A stretch of 64,000 bases of DNA from Runella aurantiaca (GTDB lineage: Bacteria > Bacteroidota > Bacteroidia > Cytophagales > Spirosomataceae), in NCBI RefSeq assembly GCF_003339505.1, contig NZ_QPIW01000006.1:1-64000 (forward strand), given 5' to 3'. Both the position numbers and the translations under genes were made by a program. Positions 43,737 through 50,722 of this stretch are shown piece after piece (the first letter of the stretch is position 1; every line of letters begins with the position of its first letter). A model generated the notes under the pieces. It was not told the DNA's origin, searched no databases, and saw only the letters and a list, made by a program, of their open reading frames with translations.

Positions 43737-43779
43737 TTAATAACGTCGGTGAGGTTTTGAACCTCACCGACGTTATTAA
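43737..43779 (-). repeat. Perfect 20-bp hairpin between the RND pump and TolC genes
   Basis: Arms 43737-43756 and 43760-43779 are perfectly complementary (core GTCGGTGAGGTT / AACCTCACCGAC) around a TTG loop. The minus strand has an A-run, not a T-run, after it, so it is not a plain terminator of the pump gene. It looks like a mobile palindromic repeat or an mRNA-stability element. Confidence 0.65.
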
Positions 43780-43797
43780 GTAAGTCGAAATGCGATG

Positions 43798-46700
43798 TTA
43801 ATGCACGGGCATTTCTGCTTCTTTAGGCGTTTCTTCTGCTTCTATGGTTTTGTGCTCACCAGAAATAAACGTATAAACGGCAGGCACCACAAACAGGGTA
43901 AGTACCAACGAAAACAAAATTCCGCAGACGACCACAATACCCAAAGGAATACGACTTGAACCAGCCGCGCCCAAACTCAGCGCAATCGGCAGCGCACCTA
44001 ATGAGGTAGCCAGACTGGTCATGAGGATAGGACGAAGGCGTTGGGTCGCCGCATCCACCACGGCATCCATCTTTTTGAGGCCCTGTTCTCGCCGTTTATT
44101 GGCAAACTCTACAATCAAAATTCCATTTTTGGTCACCAAGCCAATGAGCATAATCATCCCGATTTGCGAGAAAATATTGAGGGTTTGGTCATATACCCAC
44201 AAGCTCAATAGCGCCCCCGCCAGTGCCAACGGCACCGTAATCATGATGGTGAAGGGGTCAATGAAACTTTCAAACTGAGCCGCTAGTACCAAGTAAATCA
44301 ACACCAAAGCCAGTGCAAATGCAAAGAGGATATTGGAAGAGCTTTCCGAGAAATCTCTCGAAGGACCAGAAAGAGCTGTTTGGTAGCTTTCGTCCAATAA
44401 TTTAGCGGCAATTTTATCCATAGCCGCTAGGCCATCGCCGATGGTATACCCCTCTGATAAGGAGGCGGAAATGGTCGCTGCTTTGTAACGATTATAGTGG
44501 TAAATCGTGGTAGGGTTGGTGCTTTCTTCCCATTTAATGACGGAACTCAATGGGATATTTTCGCCCCGCACGTTGCGTACGTACAGCCGCCCGATGTCTT
44601 CGGGTTTGTCGCGGTCGCTTCTTTCTACCTGCGCAATGACCGAGTATTGAAAGCCATTCTGGATAAAATAAGCCAATCGCCCACCGCTGAAGGCCGCCTG
44701 AATGGTCGCAATCACATCTTGAGTACTTAGCCCCAAGTCCTTGGTCTTCATACGGTCTACGGTCAGTTTTAATTCAGGACGGTTAAATTTCAGGTTTACG
44801 TCCACGTTGGCAAACGTTTTATCGGAACGTGCTGCATCCAAAAATTTTGGAATAATGTTCCTGAGTTTGTCTAAATCCTGATTTTGAAGAATAAATTGAA
44901 TAGGCAGTCCGCCGCGTGAGCCAAAGCCCACCGAAATCGTTTGCTCTTGCACGGCAAATATCCGTGCTTGATTGAAACGGCTCAGTTTTTTCTGTAAATC
45001 ATTCGTAATGTCACTTTGGCTGCGTGTACGTTCAGTAGGGGGTACTAATGCCAAACGCGGAGCCGCGCTGTTGGTACTACCACCTCCTCCACCACCACCG
45101 CCTGGAGTACGTACAAAGATAAAATCTCGCTCTGGAATAGAGTCATACAAAAACTTGCCCAAATCGTCGGCAATTTGGGCCATAGAGCTATAACTCGTGC
45201 CTTCGGGGGCAGTCACGTTAAAACGGATACTGCTGCGGTCTTCCAATGGCGCGAGTTCGCTTTTTAGGTTACCCATGCAAAACCAGATAATTCCTCCACA
45301 ACCCGCTATGACAATCCAAGCAACCCAGCGTACTTTAAGAAAAGCCTTGAGCATGACCTCATATAAGTTTTCCATGCCCCTGAAAAATGGTTCGGTTTTT
45401 TGATAAAACCGCCCATGCCCTGCTTTTTTGCGGGTCAAATACACGTTTAGTACAGGGGTAATCGTGAGCGATACAAATGCCGACACTAACACCGCCGAAG
45501 CGAGCGTTACCCCAAATTCTCTAAATAGACTTCCGATAAAGCCTTCCAAGAATATCACGGGCAAAAACACGATAGCAAGGGTAATGGAAGTAGAAATAAC
45601 GGCGAAGAAAATCTCTTTACTGCCTTCAATCGCCGCTTTACGGATGGGGAATCCCTGTTCGAGTTTTTTAAAGATATTTTCCGTGACCACAATCCCGTCA
45701 TCCACCACCAATCCCGTGGCCAATACAATAGCGAGCATGGTAAGAATATTGACCGAAAAGCCCGCCAAATACATGATGAAAAACGTCGCGACCAACGAAA
45801 TTGGAATATCAATCAATGGTCGAATAGCAATAAGCCAATCGCGGAAGAAAAAGAAGATAACCAATACCACCAAAATGAAAGAAATGATCAGGGTTTCTTC
45901 TACTTCGGCCAGTGAATTACGAATGTTTTTGGTGTTATCGCTTAAGATTTTGAGCTGAATGTCGCTTTTGCTGCTTTTCTGAATTTGCTCAAGGCGTTTG
46001 TAGATTTCGTCAGCAATTTTGATGTTATTGGCTCCCGGCTGAGGAATAATCGCCAAGCCCACTGCGTGCAGACCGTTGAATTTCCAGCTTTGTTCAAGCT
46101 GTTCGGGGCCTAGTTCTACTTTAGCGACATCGCTCAAACGTACAATTCCCGTGGCATCTTCACGAATAATTAAGTCTTGAAATTGCTTTTCGGTGGTCAT
46201 GCGCCCCAATACACGAATTGTTAAATCGGTGTTGTTGCCGTATATTTTTCCAGGGGGCAGCTCAATATTTTCGCTGTTGAGTGCTGTACGTATATCCGAA
46301 AAAGCCACATTAAAGGCACTCATTTTATCAGGATTGAGCCATATCCTCATGGCGTAGCTTTTCTGCCCAAAAATGTTAATCGCACTTACTTCATCAACCG
46401 TTTGAATCTGTTGTTGCAATACGTTTTCGGCATAATCACTTAGCTCCAAGAGGCTTTTGGTCTCGCTCTGAATGGCTACAATCATAATAAAATCCCCGTT
46501 GGCATCGGCTTTCGATACCACTGGCGGGGCATTAATATCCTGCGGCAAACTGCGTGCGGCCTGACTTACCTTATCGCGTACGTCGCTGGCGGCGGCTTCC
46601 AAATCTACTCCCAAGTTAAACTCTACGCTAATCTGGCTGTTGCCTTGCGAGCTAGACGAGGTGATGGTACGGATACCTTGAATCCCGTTGATTTGTTTCT

Positions 46701-46902
46701 CCAACGGTTCGGTAATTTGGCTTTCGATGATGTCGGAGTTGGCTCCTGTGTAAGACGTACTGACCGAAATCAGGGGTGGGTCAATGGCCGGGTAGTCACG
46801 AACGGCCAAAAAAGTAAGTCCAACGACTCCAAAGATAACCACTGCCAAGTTCATGACTGTGGCAAGCACGGGACGATTAATTGATAATTCAGAAATGTTC
46901 AT
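43798..46902 (-). CDS. RND-family efflux pump (AcrB/MexB type)
   Basis: A 1034-residue inner-membrane proton antiporter with the twelve-helix HAE1 layout. Helix 1 is at 11-30 (VLATVMNLAVVIFGVVGLTF); the first periplasmic loop has VSTSYTGANSDIIESQITEPLEKQINGI; the proton-relay helix 4 is LATGLVVDDGIVVTENIFK with the DD pair; the C-terminal half repeats this with GLVTKNGILIVEFANKRRE. An unusual run of eight Gly (TPGGGGGGGGST) lies near residue 605 in the second periplasmic loop. The start overlaps the end of the adaptor gene by 4 bp (ATGA), showing translational coupling. It works with the adaptor at 46899 and the channel at 42403. Confidence 0.95.
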   Translation of the reverse strand: MNISELSINRPVLATVMNLAVVIFGVVGLTFLAVRDYPAIDPPLISVSTSYTGANSDIIESQITEPLEKQINGIQGIRTITSSSSQGNSQISVEFNLGVDLEAAASDVRDKVSQAARSLPQDINAPPVVSKADANGDFIMIVAIQSETKSLLELSDYAENVLQQQIQTVDEVSAINIFGQKSYAMRIWLNPDKMSAFNVAFSDIRTALNSENIELPPGKIYGNNTDLTIRVLGRMTTEKQFQDLIIREDATGIVRLSDVAKVELGPEQLEQSWKFNGLHAVGLAIIPQPGANNIKIADEIYKRLEQIQKSSKSDIQLKILSDNTKNIRNSLAEVEETLIISFILVVLVIFFFFRDWLIAIRPLIDIPISLVATFFIMYLAGFSVNILTMLAIVLATGLVVDDGIVVTENIFKKLEQGFPIRKAAIEGSKEIFFAVISTSITLAIVFLPVIFLEGFIGSLFREFGVTLASAVLVSAFVSLTITPVLNVYLTRKKAGHGRFYQKTEPFFRGMENLYEVMLKAFLKVRWVAWIVIAGCGGIIWFCMGNLKSELAPLEDRSSIRFNVTAPEGTSYSSMAQIADDLGKFLYDSIPERDFIFVRTPGGGGGGGGSTNSAAPRLALVPPTERTRSQSDITNDLQKKLSRFNQARIFAVQEQTISVGFGSRGGLPIQFILQNQDLDKLRNIIPKFLDAARSDKTFANVDVNLKFNRPELKLTVDRMKTKDLGLSTQDVIATIQAAFSGGRLAYFIQNGFQYSVIAQVERSDRDKPEDIGRLYVRNVRGENIPLSSVIKWEESTNPTTIYHYNRYKAATISASLSEGYTIGDGLAAMDKIAAKLLDESYQTALSGPSRDFSESSSNILFAFALALVLIYLVLAAQFESFIDPFTIMITVPLALAGALLSLWVYDQTLNIFSQIGMIMLIGLVTKNGILIVEFANKRREQGLKKMDAVVDAATQRLRPILMTSLATSLGALPIALSLGAAGSSRIPLGIVVVCGILFSLVLTLFVVPAVYTFISGEHKTIEAEETPKEAEMPVH

Positions 46903-47966
46903 CGCTTTGTTGCTTTTCGTACTTTAAGAATGGCATCAGGTTTGGCAAATAATACTCCCGTCACTACCACCGAGTCTCCTTCACTGATTCCTTGCGTGAT
47001 TTCAACACTATTGGCAGTACGTACTCCTGTTTGGACATTGACAAAGGAAGCCTTACCTCCTTTTACTAAAATCACTTGGCTGTTTCTATCGTCGGGGATG
47101 ATGGCATTGGTCGGAATCATTATGGCTTTTTTGTTATTGCCACTACTAACAATCACTTTGGCAAAAGCCCCTGGGTTAACCCGTGAATCATCCAACAATG
47201 CCCGCACCATCAGGTTGCGGGTCAGGCGGTTGGCTTGGGGTTCAAGCGCTATTACCGTAGCTCTTCTCATGGTGGTATCCCTACCTTCCAGCTTTACTTT
47301 CACCACACTTCCTATCCGTATTAGGTCGCTGTTTTCTTCGGGAAGGGTAAAGTCAATTTTCATTTTACCTAATTGCTGCATAGTGGCAAGAATACTCGTC
47401 GGAGTCACATACGCACCAGGACTCACTTGCCGCAATCCAACTGTACCCGTGAAAGGTGCACGAATGATGGTTTTATCAATCAATGTTTGGGTATAAGCAA
47501 TATCTGCTTTCAGGGTATTGACCGTGTTCAAAGCAGCGTCATAATCGCTCTGATTGATTCCGTTTACCTCCAAAAGTTTTTTTAGTCGCTCTTCGGTCTT
47601 TATGGCAGTCTCCAACTGAACTTTCGTCCGCTTTACCTGTGCTTCTAGATCTGCACTATTGATACGGGCCATTACCGTTCCCTCAGCCACCGATTTTCCT
47701 TCTGGGACATTCAGGTAAGTGAGCCGCCCGCTGACTTCGGGCCGCAGTTCCGTTGACTCACCCGGAATAATGGTTCCATTGGCTTCAATGACATTGGTAA
47801 CAGGTTGAGAAGCGGCTACCATCACATCTACCATCGTGGGCTTGTCTTTTTTCTCATCGCCGCCTTTCGGTTTTTCTTTCTTTTCTTTACAGGCCGCGAA
47901 AGTCAAACAAAACAAAATTGTGTACAAAGGGATATAGGTAGAGGGAATTCTTTTAGGGCAATTCAT
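46899..47966 (-). CDS. RND efflux periplasmic adaptor (membrane-fusion) lipoprotein
   Basis: A 355-residue adaptor. Lipoprotein signal to Cys26 (LTFAACKEKK), then a Lys/Glu-rich linker. Lipoyl/barrel-sandwich halves flank a helical hairpin: PEVSGRLTYLNVPEGKSVAEGTVM, the helices about 105-165 (VKRTKVQLETAIKTEERLKKLL), and IRAPFTGTVGLRQVSPGAYV. The beta-barrel and membrane-proximal parts follow (IDFTLPEENSDLIRIGS; VQTGVRTANSVEITQGISEGDSVVVTG). It links the RND pump to the TolC channel. First gene of the three-gene operon; the promoter should lie in the AT-rich region above 47966. Confidence 0.94.
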   Translation of the reverse strand: MNCPKRIPSTYIPLYTILFCLTFAACKEKKEKPKGGDEKKDKPTMVDVMVAASQPVTNVIEANGTIIPGESTELRPEVSGRLTYLNVPEGKSVAEGTVMARINSADLEAQVKRTKVQLETAIKTEERLKKLLEVNGINQSDYDAALNTVNTLKADIAYTQTLIDKTIIRAPFTGTVGLRQVSPGAYVTPTSILATMQQLGKMKIDFTLPEENSDLIRIGSVVKVKLEGRDTTMRRATVIALEPQANRLTRNLMVRALLDDSRVNPGAFAKVIVSSGNNKKAIMIPTNAIIPDDRNSQVILVKGGKASFVNVQTGVRTANSVEITQGISEGDSVVVTGVLFAKPDAILKVRKATKR

Positions 47967-48204
47967 TAAAATACCAGTTAAGTAGTCGAATAATATAAAG
48001 TTGAATCAGCAGAATAACTCATAATAATATATAACTACAAATATATGTATTCGTTGGTGAAGCCGACAGCGATTCCTACCCAAAAGCCATAAAAAAGAGA
48101 GCAACTACGGTTAAAACGCTACGAGTACCGAAATGACATTCTGATGGGAGCACTTTTGGGAGTAATTATGAAGTTTATTTACCCTTAATGAAATACATTT
48201 TTAA

Positions 48205-48390
48205 TCAAAACAAAACCCGACCTCGCTGCTTGTTTTTAAGCAAATCCGAGACCAGGAAGCGATAAAAATTAAGACTGGCTACTTCAATTTCATCGCCAGC
48301 GTTACGCCATTGCCCACCATAAAAATTTCGGTGAGCTTCTCCACCAATGCATCCATAGTATGCATCTTCTGCTCTAATGCGCGAAGCCAT
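48205..48390 (-). CDS. Possible small protein of 61 residues, unrecognised
   Basis: An ATG at 48390 opens a 61-codon frame (MASRIRAEDAYYGCIGGEAH at the start) ending at 48205. The start codon lies only 12 bp past the T-run of the upstream terminator, so it would need its own promoter. Composition is protein-like (aromatics, Gly pairs, a basic end, KNKQRGR), but no family, signal peptide or ribosome site was seen. It could be a small leader-type peptide or a chance ORF. Confidence 0.22.
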   Translation of the reverse strand: MASRIRAEDAYYGCIGGEAHRNFYGGQWRNAGDEIEVASLNFYRFLVSDLLKNKQRGRVLF

Positions 48391-48401
48391 TATTATGGAC
48401 A

Positions 48402-48436
48402 AAAAAAATCAAACGGCGGGCAAATACCCGCCGTTT
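48402..48436 (-). terminator. Terminator of the TonB receptor/ApbE/PepSY operon
   Basis: A perfect 10-bp stem (AAACGGCGGG / CCCGCCGTTT) with loop CAAATA. On the minus strand it is followed by GA and a run of eight T. It lies about 120 bp past the PepSY stop codon. Confidence 0.88.
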
Positions 48437-48553
48437 GAATAGCTCACAATTATCTATTTTACATTGTCTTTAGTCATTCTTGATGTTAAGACACTTTTCT
48501 CAAGCTGAGAAAAAAGCTGAATTTCTTGGCGTAATTTTTTAATTTAAAAGGCA

Positions 48554-49234
48554 TTAAAATAAAAACACGTATAGTGCCACACAAACACCCAGTCCTATCA
48601 AAGTCCATAACAAACCGCTTGTGCGACGTTTTTTTAAGAAAAGTAAAAGTAGCAGTCCTGTCGCCGAAACTAATGTCATAAAAATGGCAGAGGCATCAAT
48701 CACCAGCGACCATGTTTTTCCCGTGTCGCGTCCTTTATGCAAATCATTGATGACGGCCACCAAGCCCATCTGGGTTTCGGTAAGTTGATACGCTCCCGTA
48801 GAGCGGTTTATGAATGCATCGGCAGTATACCCAGGGCCCCGAAAAGCCACCGAACATTCGGCTGCATCAATGCGAAAGTCGCTCATGGCTCCCTTGGGGT
48901 GATGCGCTTCTCGCAGGTACTCAACAATTGCCAATTTATTCACCTTTGAGGTGTCGGTAACGTTTGTCCAACTTGCATTCAACTTCCCTTTGTACTCAGA
49001 AGTACGAGAGGCATCGTCAAACCAATCTGCGTGGTTAAGCGTCAAACCCGTAACGGCAAAAAACAACACCAACGCAAAGCTGAACATAGAAAGATACAAA
49101 TGAAGCCAACGCGCCAGTGCGGGCATTTGGCGCTGCCAAGCAGCATTTCCGTCGGAAGCACGCGCTCGGGTATTAACGGTTGCTTCCTTTCTCACGGTAG
49201 TCCAAGGCTGCGGCTGCGATCTCGGTGTTTCCAT
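48554..49234 (-). CDS. PepSY-associated transmembrane protein
   Basis: A 226-residue inner-membrane protein. One transmembrane helix follows a basic N-terminus (about 43-66, HLYLSMFSFALVLFFAVTGL), then a periplasmic PepSY-like region (about 70-165, with FINRSTGAYQLTETQMGLVAVINDLHKGRD), then two helices at the C-terminus. The motif LHKGRDTGKTWSLVIDASA resembles PepSY-TM proteins found beside ferric or flavin reductases. The chosen start overlaps the upstream ApbE gene by 62 bp; Met37 at 49126 would avoid this and still keep the first helix. Role inferred: electron transfer or assembly of a membrane reductase with the ApbE-DUF2271 protein. Confidence 0.82.
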   Translation of the reverse strand: METPRSQPQPWTTVRKEATVNTRARASDGNAAWQRQMPALARWLHLYLSMFSFALVLFFAVTGLTLNHADWFDDASRTSEYKGKLNASWTNVTDTSKVNKLAIVEYLREAHHPKGAMSDFRIDAAECSVAFRGPGYTADAFINRSTGAYQLTETQMGLVAVINDLHKGRDTGKTWSLVIDASAIFMTLVSATGLLLLLFLKKRRTSGLLWTLIGLGVCVALYVFLF

Positions 49235-50690
49235 TTAGTGTCTGTTGTTTCGGTTTTCCGTTAAAATCCATTTCTTGTCGTGTCAATTGATACGTACCAT
49301 GCTCGCGGGCCGCTTCGATATTGATGGTGTACTTACCTTGTTTTACGTATTGCCCTTGGTCGTCTTTACCGTCCCAAACCAATGAGTAGACGCCTGCTGA
49401 GCGAGTAGCGCCCGCAATAGCCGCCGCATTCAAACCACTGCTACGCTGCATGGTGTACCAAGTCCGTAATTCAGGAAGCCAGCGGGGTTTGTTGTACCAA
49501 ATCGCCAACTGACGCACAGGAACGTGGTTTTGGTCTTCAATCCACACGGCTACAAAAGGCCGATGCGAACGCCCCTCAAACCGATTGAGTTCAAACGAAA
49601 CAAGCAGCTCTTGATTGGCATTCCAAAGTTTATCTTTGATGTTTGAGACCGACAAAATCTGCGCCGTTTTTACGGAAGGATTCGACGCGGGAGGCATTGC
49701 TAAATCATTCCAGTCAGGACTTGTAAATGATTGGCCTTCTTTGGTGACGATGAGGTAATCGGTCTGCGGTATAGAAGCCGCCAATTTGATGCTTTCGGTG
49801 GGGGTAAGCACATTAAATGCCGTTGCCAGTGCTCCTGCGGTGACCGCGTTGGGGTGTACTACCGTAGCACTGATAATGTCCTGAGCGGGCACGCCCGTGC
49901 GGGGGTCAACAATGTGCGAATACCATGTATTGTTTACCCATACTCCTCGGCGATAATTGCCGCTCGTGGCTACCGCCCGGTTGCTAACATTCAGCCAAGT
50001 CAAAGGGGTAGCATTTTCGGCATGGGTCTTGGGGTCGGTTAGGGCAACAGTTTCTGTCCAATTTCCCCGTATGACTAAGTCACCGCCGCTGTTTAAAACC
50101 ACCGCATCAACGTCGACATTTTTTAGTGCCGCTTCGGCAGCACGGTCCAAAATATAACTTTTGGCAAACGTATGCAGCCGCAAAGGGATTTGGCTGAGTC
50201 GGGCGGCGGTTTGATGGGCAGGGTCAAGATTCCAGTGGGGTTGATTGGCCGCTAAGACCGCATTTAGTCGTTCTGCCTCCGAGGGTAAGGTCTGCGTTTG
50301 AGCAGCTTTTTGCCAGAGTTGATTAATGACCTCTGCGGCGGCATTGAGAGCGCCATCTGTTTGCTGATGCCATTCGGTAAATTCGTTCAAAACTGCCCAC
50401 AAATCTTCGGATACCGGTGTGGTTTGTTTTGCAGAAACCCACCAGCGGCTGAATTCGCTGGTGGGAAGATAACTGCTGAGAATATTGTTCAGACGCTCTA
50501 TTTCTGCTAAAACAACCTTTTCAGTTTGCCGCGCTGCGGCATAGGAACGAGCCACAATTTTTAAATCAAACGACGTTCCCAGTACATTTTCGAGGTGTGA
50601 AACAAACAATCCCTGTACTCCAGGGATTGTTTGGTAGGGGCCAGCTACAACAGTAGCCATTGAAGCCAGCCCAAGTTTTAATCCATTCAT
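49173..50690 (-). CDS. ApbE-type FMN transferase domain fused to DUF2271
   Basis: A 505-residue exported-looking protein. Residues about 30-330 are ApbE (flavin transferase): LGTSFDLKIVA, the FAKSYILDRAAEAAL segment where 'KGY-VD' is usual (here KSYILD), VVLNSGGDLVIRG, and HIVDPRTGVPAQDI. In the metal-binding motif 'A-D-A-L-(S/A)-T' the Asp is Gly (TAGALATAF, Gly286), so metal binding may be lost. Residues about 350-490 are DUF2271 (FVAVWIEDQNHVPVRQLAIW, VYSLVWDGKDDQGQYVKQGK), a periplasmic domain often found with PepSY proteins. ApbE normally attaches FMN covalently to Thr of target proteins. The gene lies between a TonB receptor and a PepSY membrane gene. Confidence 0.88.
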   Translation of the reverse strand: MNGLKLGLASMATVVAGPYQTIPGVQGLFVSHLENVLGTSFDLKIVARSYAAARQTEKVVLAEIERLNNILSSYLPTSEFSRWWVSAKQTTPVSEDLWAVLNEFTEWHQQTDGALNAAAEVINQLWQKAAQTQTLPSEAERLNAVLAANQPHWNLDPAHQTAARLSQIPLRLHTFAKSYILDRAAEAALKNVDVDAVVLNSGGDLVIRGNWTETVALTDPKTHAENATPLTWLNVSNRAVATSGNYRRGVWVNNTWYSHIVDPRTGVPAQDIISATVVHPNAVTAGALATAFNVLTPTESIKLAASIPQTDYLIVTKEGQSFTSPDWNDLAMPPASNPSVKTAQILSVSNIKDKLWNANQELLVSFELNRFEGRSHRPFVAVWIEDQNHVPVRQLAIWYNKPRWLPELRTWYTMQRSSGLNAAAIAGATRSAGVYSLVWDGKDDQGQYVKQGKYTINIEAAREHGTYQLTRQEMDFNGKPKQQTLNGNTEIAAAALDYREKGSNR

Positions 50691-50722
50691 TGCTGTTTAT
50701 TTTGGATTGTCAGAGGAAGAAT

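Larger units (their letters stand above)
47967..48553. other. 587-bp region between the RND operon and the PepSY gene
   Basis: It should contain the RND promoter (AT-rich near 47970-48060) and the terminator of the PepSY operon (48402-48436). A possible small minus-strand ORF lies at 48205-48390. No other feature was seen, and no exact -7 element was found. Confidence 0.5.

Noticed and set aside
45428-45958. 176-codon plus-strand ORF opposite the RND pump gene
   Set aside because: Antisense to the conserved transmembrane region of the pump; rich in Ile/Thr/Ser as expected of a shadow frame.
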